Below are positions 15,787 through 24,153 of a stretch of DNA of 64,000 bases, piece after piece. The translations under genes were made by a program, and so were the position numbers. Position 1 is the first letter of the stretch. The number at the start of each line of letters is the position of its first letter. Origin of the DNA: Anaerolineae bacterium (GTDB taxonomy: Bacteria > Chloroflexota > Anaerolineae > Anaerolineales > UBA11579); NCBI GenBank assembly GCA_004297445.1, contig SCUK01000077.1, forward strand, positions 1-64,000. The letters are read 5' to 3'. Below the pieces are notes generated by a model, which worked only from the letters and a program-made list of their open reading frames with translations, did no database searches and had not been told where the DNA came from.

Positions 15787-17036
15787 TGAAGGCAGACCTG
15801 CTTGCAGTTGATGAAGCCCGCCGTCGGCTGATTGGCGGGATGGTACCCCTCGTTGCGGCCGAGGACATTGCGCTGGATGCGGCCGTGGGGCGAGTGCTGG
15901 CAATGGCCGTGCATGCCGAGGCCGACCATCCCTCCTTTGCGAATTCCAGCATGGATGGATTTGCCGTGCGCGCAGCCGATGTTGCAGGGGCGGCAATGGG
16001 AAAGCCGGTGACGTTAAGGGTGGTGGGGGACGCGCCCGCCGGGCGTGCGAGTCCGATAACCGTGGGGCCGGGCGAGGCGATTCGCATCATGACCGGGGCG
16101 ATGGTGCCGGAGGGCGCGGACGCAGTGGTGCCAGTGGAACAGACCGACGCCGGAGACCGTTCCCAATGGGGTGCGCTTCCAGATAGAGTGACCGTCCTGC
16201 GCGGGGAACAAACAGGCGCGAACATCCGGCCGCGGGGTCAGGACATCCGGGATGGCGACGCGGCGCTTGCAAGCGGTAAGCTCATCGGCCCGAAAGAAGC
16301 CGGATTGCTTGCGATGCTGGGCTACGACCGGGTCTCTGCAATCCGAAAACCACGAACTGCGGCCCTGGCTACCGGCGATGAACTGCGGGCGGCGGGGACG
16401 CGGCCGGAAGTTGGCGCGATCTATGACTCGAATTCGCCGATGGTGTCAGCGTTGCTGGTGGATGCGGGAGCAGACGTGGTGCGGCGCGGGAAAGTGGGCG
16501 ATGATGCGGCGGAAATCAGGAACTGGCTGGACGCGGCAGTGGAAGATGGCGTTGATCTTATCGTATCGACTGCTGGGGTGAGCGTGGGGTCGTATGATTA
16601 TGTGCGGGACGTATTAATGAAATACGGCAGCCTGGAGGGGTGGCGCGTGAACATGCGGCCAGGGAAACCGCTGGCCTTCGGGCGTTACCGGGAAGTGCCG
16701 TTCGTGGGACTGCCGGGTAACCCGGTGTCTGCATTTGTGGGGTTTGAGGTATTCGTGCGGCCGGCATTACGGCAGCTGGCAGGAGAAACCGGCTGGCAGC
16801 GACGGCGGGTGCGGGCGCGGTTGGCGGAAGCAGTGGAGTCTGATGGGCGAGAGAGTTACCTGCGCGGCACGCTGGAAGATGCCGCGGATGGCAGCGGACC
16901 GGTGGCGCGGCTGGCCGGGCACCAGGGGTCGGGAAACCTGTTTGGGTTGTCGCAATCGAACGCATTAATCGTGCTTGCGGCTGGTGTACAATCGATGGAG
17001 GAAGGCCAGCTGGTAGAGGTGTGGCCAATCTCATAA
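15786..17036 (+). CDS. moeA: Molybdopterin molybdenumtransferase MoeA
   Basis: 416 residues. It inserts molybdate into adenylated molybdopterin in the last step of Mo-cofactor synthesis. Family blocks are NSSMDGFAVRA, RIMTGAMVPEGADAVVPVE, the MoCF-type domain ATGDEL...VGAIYDSNSPM, TAGVSVGSYDYV, and VNMRPGKPLAFG...VGLPGNPVSAFV. The length is standard. The ATG overlaps the rel TGA by one base, so the two are cotranslated. mobA, a later cofactor gene, is 8 kb downstream and separate. No molybdoenzyme is encoded in the window. Confidence 0.94.
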   Translation: MKADLLAVDEARRRLIGGMVPLVAAEDIALDAAVGRVLAMAVHAEADHPSFANSSMDGFAVRAADVAGAAMGKPVTLRVVGDAPAGRASPITVGPGEAIRIMTGAMVPEGADAVVPVEQTDAGDRSQWGALPDRVTVLRGEQTGANIRPRGQDIRDGDAALASGKLIGPKEAGLLAMLGYDRVSAIRKPRTAALATGDELRAAGTRPEVGAIYDSNSPMVSALLVDAGADVVRRGKVGDDAAEIRNWLDAAVEDGVDLIVSTAGVSVGSYDYVRDVLMKYGSLEGWRVNMRPGKPLAFGRYREVPFVGLPGNPVSAFVGFEVFVRPALRQLAGETGWQRRRVRARLAEAVESDGRESYLRGTLEDAADGSGPVARLAGHQGSGNLFGLSQSNALIVLAAGVQSMEEGQLVEVWPIS

Positions 17037-17061
17037 CGGATTCATCGAGGAAATAACAAAC

Positions 17062-17493
17062 ATGACTGACCAAATTGCAAAGAGACTGGTTTATGTCCTG
17101 GCAGGAATCGGTTTGCTGGATTCGCTCTACCTTGCCTATTACAAGTTGGGGAACAACCCGGTTCTGTGTACGGGCATTGGAGGGTGCGACGTGGTGAATT
17201 CCAGCCCTTATGCCGTGGTCTGGGGCATCCCCATCGCGGTGTTGGGCGCGGGGGCGTATCTGGTACTCATCCTGCTGTTGGCACTGGAGGAACGGTCCGA
17301 TTTTGTGATGGATTATGGGCGGATGCTGACTCTTGGAATCACCCTTGCAGGAACGCTGTATTCGGCGTATCTTACTTATATTGAGGTCGCGGTGCTGAAA
17401 GCCATTTGTCCATTTTGCGTGGTCTCGGCAATTGCGATGGTGTTGTTGTTGGGCGTAGCCATTTGGCGTTACCGTCAGGACACCGGCGGGTAA
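17062..17493 (+). CDS. Vitamin K epoxide reductase (VKOR) family membrane protein
   Basis: 143 residues with four hydrophobic helices, starting 25 bases after moeA and preceded by GAGGAAATAA. Two cysteine pairs are present: C36/C42 in CTGIGGCDVVNSS, including the conserved serine after the second cysteine, and C116/C119 in the CPFC redox centre. Bacterial VKOR homologues oxidise a periplasmic thiol-disulfide partner and pass electrons to quinone, replacing DsbB. No thioredoxin domain is fused, so a separate DsbA-like partner is expected but is not in this window. Confidence 0.9.
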   Translation: MTDQIAKRLVYVLAGIGLLDSLYLAYYKLGNNPVLCTGIGGCDVVNSSPYAVVWGIPIAVLGAGAYLVLILLLALEERSDFVMDYGRMLTLGITLAGTLYSAYLTYIEVAVLKAICPFCVVSAIAMVLLLGVAIWRYRQDTGG

Positions 17494-17516
17494 GCAAACG
17501 CAAGAAAGGAGAACTC

Positions 17517-17750
17517 ATGCCGCGAATCAAATGCTTTTACGAGGACTGCATCCACCTGGAAAATGGGCTATGCGGAGCGGCCCTGATCGAGCTGGATCCG
17601 GATGACGGCTGCCTGACGTTCTCTGATGACCCGGCCGACCTGGAAGCGGTGGCTGAGGTGGAAGAGGTGGAGGAAGAGGTCGAGGACAGCTGGGATGACG
17701 AGGGATTTGAGGAATTGGAGGACCTGGACCTCGAAGATGAGGATTATTGA
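17517..17750 (+). CDS. Small Cys-motif protein with acidic tail
   Basis: 77 residues from the ATG at 17517, which has a strong AAAGGAG site; the track's earlier start lies in the VKOR gene. The N-terminal half has four cysteines (CFYEDC...GLCGA...DDGC) in a spacing reminiscent of DUF1540-type metal-binding modules. The C-terminal half is almost entirely acidic (Glu/Asp runs, ending EDEDY). It probably binds a metal, and the tail may bind a basic partner. It follows VKOR by 23 bases and is likely cotranscribed. Function unknown. Confidence 0.7.
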   Translation: MPRIKCFYEDCIHLENGLCGAALIELDPDDGCLTFSDDPADLEAVAEVEEVEEEVEDSWDDEGFEELEDLDLEDEDY

Positions 17751-17781
17751 GAGCAGAAGGGGCGAACATCGGTGGCTTAAT

Positions 17782-17824
17782 TTGAATGCGGAATAGGCTC
17801 TGGATGTATAATTGGCCTATTCCG
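17782..17824 (+). promoter_or_regulatory. Promoter with overlapping inverted repeat
   Basis: TATAAT (17807-17812) with TTGAAT 19 bases upstream precedes the gene at 17865. The -10 sits in the loop of a 10-bp perfect inverted repeat, CGGAATAGGC (17789-17798) and GCCTATTCCG (17815-17824). The repeat has no T tract, so an operator is as likely as a hairpin. Confidence 0.45.
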
Positions 17825-17864
17825 TTATCTATTTACCAGCCTTGATTGGGAAGTTTATTCGTCT

Positions 17865-19880
17865 ATGGATGCAGCCACAAAGCAAGAGCTACAAAGGGCT
17901 TACGCCTATTTAAAATCCGGTGACAGGAAATCCGCCAGCCAGGTGGTGGTGGGGTTACTGAAGCGCGAACCGGACGTGGAACAGGCGTGGCTTATCCTAA
18001 GTTTGTCCGTTGATGACCGGGCGCGGCAGGTGTACGCGTTGCAACAGGTACTGCGGCTGAACCCCGGCAATGACAAGGCCCGCGAACGGCTGACCAAGTT
18101 GGGGGGCAGCGCGTTGCCAGCCAGCCCTTCGACCGCAGCGCGGCCAACAGCTTCAAAACCCGAACCGGTGACCAACTACGGAGACGATGCGCCCTTTGAA
18201 TCTGCGGGTGACTCCGATTTGTTGTCTTCGCGGTTGTTCGGCGAAGAGGCCAAGCCGGCCATTTCAACTCCGGCGTCTGCTGCTCCGACCTGGGGCGGGT
18301 TCAGTGACGATGCCCCGGATGATGAAGCACCTTTTGACCAACCCTTTGCCGCGGAGCCAACCAAAGAACCGACGAAGCCGCGCGGGCGGCGTGAGCGGCG
18401 AGAGCGAAAACCCGGCGCGCTGCGGCGAATCCTGATTTCTATCCTCTTGCTGTTGCTGCTGATTGTGGTGCTCGGGGGTGGGTACATGGGCTGGCAAAGC
18501 GGGCTGTTCGGCGGCACAGGGTCCGGCGGGGCGGGCGATGACGAGCCGACGAGCGAACCCAGCGCGACGGCCACCGATTCGGCGTTCCTTCTGCCGGCCA
18601 CCTGGACACCTACGGTGTTCGTGGCGCCGTCGGCGACGCCGAGCATTACACCGATGCCGACGGCATCGCCAACGCCGCTGGCCGACCTGCTCTCCGGGGA
18701 GGCGCAGACGAGTGCAGATACTATTGAGGACCAGGTGGCGGCCATCCGCGGAATTAGCAATGACCCAGCAGTGGGGCGGGCGATGGTATCTCAGGGCGCG
18801 ATGGAACAAATCCTTGCGGCGGAAACGCAGGGTGACGATTTCTGGCGACGCTCCGGGGATATCTCGGTTGTGTACGGGGCGTTCGGGCTGGTGACGCCGG
18901 GAACGAACCTGCAAACCTATTATCAGAACACGCAAATCCTGCCGTGGGGTGGGATGTACCTGACGGATGGCCCGAGCCTGTATGTGCTGGGAATCAACTT
19001 TGAGAGCCGCCAAGCCTACGGCTATGCTCACCTTTATGACCTGGCCCTGCTGGATTCGGAGTTTGACCTGGAATCGCTGGGCCTGCTGCCGGACTGCCTG
19101 CTGGCGCGGGACGAGTGCATTGCGCTGAACGCGCTGGTCCAGGGCGATGCGACGCTGGCGCGCCAGCAGTGGGCGGAGCGGTATCTGACCGCGGTGCAAG
19201 CGGCGGACCTCGGCGTGCTGGATGAACAGGTATCGTTCTTCCAGGATTTTACAAATAGTGCTTTTACGGAATCCGACCAGCGCTTCCCGTATGTGCAGGG
19301 GCTGGCGTTTGTGCAGTCATTGTTCGATGAAGGCGGCTGGGCGGCGGTGAATGAAGCGTATTCGAACCCGCCGGTGAGCAGTGAGCATATCCTGCACCCG
19401 GAAACCTACCTGGCCGGCGACCTGCCGATTGAGGTAGTTGACCCGCTGGTTGGCGAGAACTTCCCCTCCGGCTGGCGATTGATGGAACAGGGCACCCTGG
19501 GCGAATGGCGAACTCACCTGTTATTGGCATACAACAAGCTGGGCGAGTTTCCCATCGAACCGGCGGATGCGGCAGCCGCGGCGGCCGGCTGGGGCGGGGA
19601 CGGTTACCAGGTGTATTACGAGGACGCGACACGCAACACGGCTGTAATGGTGCACTGGATTTTTGATACGGCGGATGATGCCGAGGAATTTGATGCCGCG
19701 CTGGCCCTGCACCTGAGCGGGCGGTACCTGGGCGACGCGGATTCGTCACTCCAGGGTGTGTGCTACGGCAGCGGACCTGTGGCATGTACCCTGTTCATTG
19801 ATAATGAAGTGTTCTGGCTGGGGGCGCCAAATGCCGACCTGATGAGACTGATGCTTGAAGGGTTGGGTTTCGGGGGTTAA
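17865..19880 (+). CDS. Membrane-anchored TPR protein with degenerate peptidase-like ectodomain
   Basis: 671 residues. The cytoplasmic N terminus (about 1-80) has TPR-like helices (AYAYLKSGDRKSASQVVVGLLKREPDVEQAWLILS). A low-complexity linker and basic stretch (RGRRERRERK) precede one transmembrane helix (about 187-209). A Pro/Thr/Ser-rich stalk then leads to a large outer domain. That domain resembles a Chloroflexi peptidase-like family in which HEYTHALQDQ is followed by EGDA. Here the zinc motif region reads AYGYAHLYDLALLD, so HExxH is lost, while ALVQGDATLARQQW and HPETYLAGDLPIEV remain. This suggests an inactive homologue that binds rather than cuts. Family assignment is from memory of the motif pattern. 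Confidence 0.65.
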   Translation: MDAATKQELQRAYAYLKSGDRKSASQVVVGLLKREPDVEQAWLILSLSVDDRARQVYALQQVLRLNPGNDKARERLTKLGGSALPASPSTAARPTASKPEPVTNYGDDAPFESAGDSDLLSSRLFGEEAKPAISTPASAAPTWGGFSDDAPDDEAPFDQPFAAEPTKEPTKPRGRRERRERKPGALRRILISILLLLLLIVVLGGGYMGWQSGLFGGTGSGGAGDDEPTSEPSATATDSAFLLPATWTPTVFVAPSATPSITPMPTASPTPLADLLSGEAQTSADTIEDQVAAIRGISNDPAVGRAMVSQGAMEQILAAETQGDDFWRRSGDISVVYGAFGLVTPGTNLQTYYQNTQILPWGGMYLTDGPSLYVLGINFESRQAYGYAHLYDLALLDSEFDLESLGLLPDCLLARDECIALNALVQGDATLARQQWAERYLTAVQAADLGVLDEQVSFFQDFTNSAFTESDQRFPYVQGLAFVQSLFDEGGWAAVNEAYSNPPVSSEHILHPETYLAGDLPIEVVDPLVGENFPSGWRLMEQGTLGEWRTHLLLAYNKLGEFPIEPADAAAAAAGWGGDGYQVYYEDATRNTAVMVHWIFDTADDAEEFDAALALHLSGRYLGDADSSLQGVCYGSGPVACTLFIDNEVFWLGAPNADLMRLMLEGLGFGG

Positions 19881-19979
19881 AGCGCAGGGCTGGCGTGCGC
19901 AGTTTGGTCGCCAGGCCGGCCAATTCAAGAGGTGGAACAGACGCGAGGGTGGGATTCGGCGCCGAAATTCGGCGATTTA

Positions 19980-20008
19980 TTGACAATGATGCGTTGGCGC
20001 GGTAAACT
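19980..20008 (+). promoter_or_regulatory. tRNA-Met promoter
   Basis: Consensus TTGACA (19980-19985), 17 bases, TAAACT (20003-20008), 13 bases before the tRNA 5' end. Confidence 0.75.
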
Positions 20009-20021
20009 CTTTTGGCGAATT

Positions 20022-20094
20022 GACGAGGTAGCTCAACCGGCAGAGCAATGGACTCATAAGCCATTGGTTGAGGGTTCGAGTCCCTCCCTCGTCA
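20022..20094 (+). tRNA. tRNA with CAT anticodon (elongator Met, or Ile2)
   Basis: GACGAGG...CCTCGTC acceptor stem, D arm GCTC...GAGC, anticodon loop CTCATAA (CAT), T arm GAGGGTTCGAGTCCCTC, discriminator A. CCA is not encoded. The anticodon stem ATGGA/GCCAT has an A-G mismatch next to the loop. It lacks the GGG/CCC stem of initiator tRNA. Elongator Met and lysidine-modified Ile2 cannot be separated by eye. Confidence 0.88.
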
Positions 20095-20112
20095 CAGTTT
20101 CACCCACCTCCA

Positions 20113-20148
20113 ACTTCGAGGCCCGCGAAAGCGGGCCTCGAAGTGTTT
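20113..20148 (+). terminator. Hairpin after tRNA-Met
   Basis: ACTTCGAGGCCCGC-GAAA-GCGGGCCTCGAAGT, a 14-bp perfect stem with a GAAA loop, followed by a weak GTTT. It ends the tRNA transcript 50 bases past the gene and lies immediately before the glpD promoter. Confidence 0.65.
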
Positions 20149-20152
20149 GGGA

Positions 20153-20158
20153 TAGAAT
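20153..20158 (+). promoter_or_regulatory. glpD -10 element (probable leaderless transcript)
   Basis: TAGAAT, then CGCGGC, then the glpD ATG, with no Shine-Dalgarno sequence. The -35 position falls in the tRNA terminator stem and shows no TTGACA-like hexamer. Confidence 0.45.
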
Positions 20159-20164
20159 CGCGGC

Positions 20165-21712
20165 ATGCTGACACGGGAAGAGACGCTGGAACGCCTGCGG
20201 GCCGAGCCAGCCCTAGATGTTTTGGTGGTGGGTGGCGGAATCAACGGTGCAGGCGTCTTGCGCGACCTGGCGTTGAACGGCGTGCGGGTGCTGCTGGTGG
20301 ACCGAAGCGATTTCTGCGGTGGAGCGAGCGCGGCAAGCAGCCATATGGTGCACGGCGGACTGCGCTACCTTGAAAACGGGGAATTCCGGCTGGTGCATGA
20401 GGCGTTGATTGAGCGCAACCGCCTGCTGGCGAACGCGCCGGACTTTGTCGTTCCGCTCGAGACGGTGGTTCCAATTGAGCGGCTGTTCTCCGGGGTATTG
20501 AACGCACCGATGAAATTTTTGGGGTTGAGAGACCGGCCGGCAGAACGAGGGGCGTTGGTGGTGAAAATAGGATTGATGCTGTATGACTGGTATGCGCGAC
20601 GGGGAAACCCCATGCCACGTCACCGGATGTATGGGGAGAGGGAGGTTCGCAGCCAATTCCCCCAACTCGGTTCGCGAGTTCGCTGGGCGGCGACGTATTT
20701 CGACTCGCTGATGCCATTGCCGGAGCGGTTGTGCTGGCACGTGCTGCGGGATGGGCTGGAAACGAATGGAGCGGGGATGGCATTGAACTATTGCAGCGTG
20801 ATAGGAGGAGAGCAGAGCTCGGTCATCTTGAAGGATGAGGAGAGTGGAGAAACCCTGGGGGTCCAACCGAGGATGGTGATTAATGCGGCCGGGGCATGGA
20901 TTGACCGGGTCAACGAGCGGCTGGGAGCAGCGACGAAATGGATCGGCGGGACGAAGGGGTCGCACCTGGTGGTGGACCATCTGGGGCTGGTGGATGCCGT
21001 GGGGGGGCGGGAGTTCTTCTTCGAGAACGCGGATGGGCGAATCGTGCTGATTTGCCCGCTGGGGAACCGGGCGCTGGTGGGGACGACGGATATTCGCATA
21101 GAGGATGCAGACGAGGCGCGATGTACAGAGGAAGAAACGGACTATTTGCTTGGGATGATTGGCCGCGTGTTTCCAGATATCGACGTACGCGAAGAACATA
21201 TCGTGTACCACTTTTCCGGGGTGCGGCCACTGCCGGTTAGTGAAGCCGGGAGGACGGGCGGGATTTCGCGCGACCATAGTCTGCCGGTATTGGAAGCGGA
21301 GGCAGGACGGAGCATTGCCGTGATGGGGATGGTGGGCGGAAAGTGGACGACGTTCCGGGCCTTCGCAGAGCAGGCGGCGGACGAGGCGCTGAGGCGGCTG
21401 GGGAGGACGCGGGCCGCGGATACGCAGGAACGGTCTATCGGAAAGGGGGATGAGGTGGCGGCGGGGCTCACGGCGGGACAGTACGAGTTGAGCGACGTAT
21501 TGTTGCTCCAAATCTGTTTGGAAGAGCGAGTGGTGCATCTGGATGACCTTGCGCTGCGGAGAGTGCCTTTGGGGATGCTGGGGGCGCTGACGGAGGCGCG
21601 TATCGGGCGGATGGCAGACGCCGCGGCGGGGGCGCTGGGATGGGATGCGGGACGCAAAACGGCGGAGATGGCGCGGCTGAAGGGGATACTGGAAGAGAAG
21701 CATGGGGTGTAG
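20165..21712 (+). CDS. glpD: Glycerol-3-phosphate dehydrogenase (FAD, aerobic type)
   Basis: 515 residues. It oxidises sn-glycerol 3-phosphate to dihydroxyacetone phosphate at the membrane and passes electrons to quinone. The FAD fold is at the N terminus (LDVLVVGGGINGAGVLRDLALNGVRVLLVDRSDF). Family blocks include ASSHMVHGGLRYLENGEF, NAAGAWIDRVNERLG, KGSHLVVDH and VGTTDIRIEDADEARCTEEETDYLL. The C-terminal helical domain is present. No glpK, glpF or regulator is adjacent. The gene has its own putative leaderless promoter just after the tRNA terminator. Confidence 0.93.
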   Translation: MLTREETLERLRAEPALDVLVVGGGINGAGVLRDLALNGVRVLLVDRSDFCGGASAASSHMVHGGLRYLENGEFRLVHEALIERNRLLANAPDFVVPLETVVPIERLFSGVLNAPMKFLGLRDRPAERGALVVKIGLMLYDWYARRGNPMPRHRMYGEREVRSQFPQLGSRVRWAATYFDSLMPLPERLCWHVLRDGLETNGAGMALNYCSVIGGEQSSVILKDEESGETLGVQPRMVINAAGAWIDRVNERLGAATKWIGGTKGSHLVVDHLGLVDAVGGREFFFENADGRIVLICPLGNRALVGTTDIRIEDADEARCTEEETDYLLGMIGRVFPDIDVREEHIVYHFSGVRPLPVSEAGRTGGISRDHSLPVLEAEAGRSIAVMGMVGGKWTTFRAFAEQAADEALRRLGRTRAADTQERSIGKGDEVAAGLTAGQYELSDVLLLQICLEERVVHLDDLALRRVPLGMLGALTEARIGRMADAAAGALGWDAGRKTAEMARLKGILEEKHGV

Positions 21713-21937
21713 CCGATTGCAGCTGGCGACCAAGCTGCGCTTGTTATTAGCCCGCATTCTGGGAAAGGAGCGTAGGGTGACGGGAGGAGAGAAACCCCGC
21801 CCCTACTGCGGGAGAGGGCGAATTGTCCCTGAGATGTGGGGAAAGCTGACACTTCTAGTGGGATTTAGGCGGAGTCTATACTGGAGGGTAACTCCGGACT
21901 GGTTGGATCCTGGCAGAACGACGAGAAGAGAGACTTA

Positions 21938-24040
21938 ATGGATGAGACGTTAAAACCATTTTTTGCGCCCAAAGGCGTCGCGGTGCTGGGTGCATCGCAT
22001 CACCCTGAGAAGCTGGGGTACGGACTGGCGCGCAACCTGCTGATGAGCGATTACCAAGGGGCTATCCGATACGTAAACCCGAAGGGTGGCGAGCTGTTCG
22101 GGCAAACCATTTACAGGAATATTGAAGAAACCCCGGGTCCAGTAGATCTGGCGGTGCTGCTGGTGCCAGCAGAGGCTGTGGCGGAGAGCCTGGAAGCCTG
22201 CGGACGCGCCGGAATCCGGGCGGCAATCCTGGCTTCGGGAGGGTTCAGCGAGGTGGGGGCGGCAGGGGCTCTGCTGGAGGAAGAATGCAAGGCGGTGGCG
22301 GCGAAGTGGGGAATCCGCATGGTGGGACCGAATTGCATCGGAATCCTGGATACGCATTTGCCATTGGACACGACATTTCTGCCACCACCGGGGCCACCGC
22401 CGGGAAGCGTGGCGTTCATCTCGCACAGCGGGGCAATTTGCGCGGCGGTGATCGACTGGGCGCGGGGGCAGGGGTTTGGACTTTCGCGGTTGGTGAGTCT
22501 GGGCAACCAGGCTGATGTGACTGAAACCGACGTGCTCGGGCCGGTGGCGGAAGACCGGCATACGCGGGTCGTGACGATGTATTTGGAAGGGGTAAGCGAT
22601 GGGCGGAAGTTTGTGTCCGCGGCGCGGGCGGTGGCGAAGGAAAAACCGGTAATTGCGCTGAAGGTGGGGCGCTACGAAAGTGGGCAGCGGGCAGTTGCCT
22701 CACATACCGGTGCGCTGGCAGGGAGCGAAAAGGCATTCAACGCAGCGTTCCGGCGGGCGGGGGTCATCCGGGCGGAAACGAGTGAAGAGATGTTTGATTG
22801 GGCGCGGGCGCTGGCCTGGTGCCCTCTGCCGAACGGACGACGGGTGGCAGTGTTGACAAATGCCGGCGGGCCGGGGGTGACGGCGGCCGACGCGCTGGAG
22901 TCGCACAAATTGAGCCTGGCAGAACTGAGCGATGAAACCAAGGCGCGATTGCGGGAAGGATTACCGCCGGCGGCCAGCGTGCAGAACCCGGTGGATATGC
23001 TGGCATCGGCATCGCCGCAACACTATGCAGACTGCCTCCGAGTCCTGCTTGCCGATGAAGCCGTGGATGCCGTGATGGTCATCCTGCCGCCGCCGCCGAT
23101 GGCGACCGCGGCAGGGGTGGCGAATGCGATGGTGCCCATCATCCAGACGGCAAAGAAACCGGTGATCATCGCGCTGATGGGGGAGCGGCTCATTCAGGAG
23201 GCGGTGGAGCGCTTGCGGGCGGCGCACATTGTGGAATACCGATTCCCGGAACGGGCGGCCTCGGCGCTGGCGGTGCTGGCGGACCGAGCGGAGAGCGTTG
23301 GGCGGTGTGACGAAGATGACCTGCGGCGAACGGATGTGGACCCGGAGGCGGTGAGGAAAGTCCTGGGTCAAAGCCTACCGACTGAACAAGGATTCCTGGG
23401 CGAAGGAGACACTCTGGCGATTCTGGAGGCGTATGGTCTGCCGGGGTTGCGGCTGTTGAAGGCGACGACGGCAGAAGAGGCGGCGCGGGCGGCAGAAGAG
23501 ACAGGTTACCCGGTGGCAATGAAAATCGACTCGCCGGACTTGCCGCACAAATCGGATGTGGGTGGCGTTGCACTGAACCTGGCGAATGCCGATGCGGTGA
23601 TTGCTGAATACGCTGCCTTGATGGCGCGAGTGAAGACGGCGCGACCAGACGCTGAAATCCAAGGGGTGACCGTGCAACGGATGGCGCCGGCTGGGCAGGA
23701 GGTCATCCTGGGGGCGGTGCATGATGCGCAGTTCGGCGCGCTGGTGATGTTTGGGTCGGGTGGAATTGAGGTAGAAGGATTGGGCGATGTGGCGTTTGCG
23801 CTTGCACCACTCACTGAAACAGATTGTGAGCACCTGCTGGCGGCGACGTGGGCGGGGCGAAAACTTGCCGGGTTCCGCAGTCTTGCAGCGGCCGACCGGG
23901 CGGCGGTGAAGGATGCGCTGGTGAGGTTGGGGCAACTGGCGGCGGACTTTCCTGAAATCGTTGAAGTCGAGATAAATCCGTTACGAGTGTTAGGGGAAGG
24001 GGCAGTAGCGGTGGACGTCCGGGTAAGAATCCTCCAATAA
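21938..24040 (+). CDS. ADP-forming acetate/acyl-CoA ligase (fused alpha-beta, CoA-binding plus ATP-grasp)
   Basis: 700 residues. The N-terminal CoA-binding domain begins FFAPKGVAVLGASHHPEKLGYGLARNL. Central ligase domains contain MVGPNCIGILDT, AFISHSGAICAAVIDWA and SHTGALAGSEKAFNAAFRRAGV. The C-terminal ATP-grasp domain contains GYPVAMKIDSPDLPHKSDVGGV and ends with a EINPLRV...AVDVR segment. Enzymes of this type convert acyl-CoA plus ADP and phosphate to the acid plus ATP, or run in reverse. Related fused proteins include acetyltransferase (Pat-like) enzymes, but no GNAT domain is present. GAGAG lies upstream, and the gene stands alone after a 225-base gap containing no other gene. Confidence 0.88.
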   Translation: MDETLKPFFAPKGVAVLGASHHPEKLGYGLARNLLMSDYQGAIRYVNPKGGELFGQTIYRNIEETPGPVDLAVLLVPAEAVAESLEACGRAGIRAAILASGGFSEVGAAGALLEEECKAVAAKWGIRMVGPNCIGILDTHLPLDTTFLPPPGPPPGSVAFISHSGAICAAVIDWARGQGFGLSRLVSLGNQADVTETDVLGPVAEDRHTRVVTMYLEGVSDGRKFVSAARAVAKEKPVIALKVGRYESGQRAVASHTGALAGSEKAFNAAFRRAGVIRAETSEEMFDWARALAWCPLPNGRRVAVLTNAGGPGVTAADALESHKLSLAELSDETKARLREGLPPAASVQNPVDMLASASPQHYADCLRVLLADEAVDAVMVILPPPPMATAAGVANAMVPIIQTAKKPVIIALMGERLIQEAVERLRAAHIVEYRFPERAASALAVLADRAESVGRCDEDDLRRTDVDPEAVRKVLGQSLPTEQGFLGEGDTLAILEAYGLPGLRLLKATTAEEAARAAEETGYPVAMKIDSPDLPHKSDVGGVALNLANADAVIAEYAALMARVKTARPDAEIQGVTVQRMAPAGQEVILGAVHDAQFGALVMFGSGGIEVEGLGDVAFALAPLTETDCEHLLAATWAGRKLAGFRSLAAADRAAVKDALVRLGQLAADFPEIVEVEINPLRVLGEGAVAVDVRVRILQ

Positions 24041-24153
24041 GTGAAATAAATCACAAATAGGGATGAATGCCCCGTCTGGTTTGGGCAGTACGCCCCATGT
24101 CCTTTCGGCGAGTAGCGGGATAATCAGGTCAAATCACTCTGTATGGAGGTCGA

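Noticed and set aside
21724-21740. GG-N10-GC element TGGCGACCAAGCTGCG before the acyl-CoA ligase gene
   Set aside because: Spacing fits sigma-54 but -24 lacks CAC and -12 is CTGC; expected by chance in GC-rich DNA.
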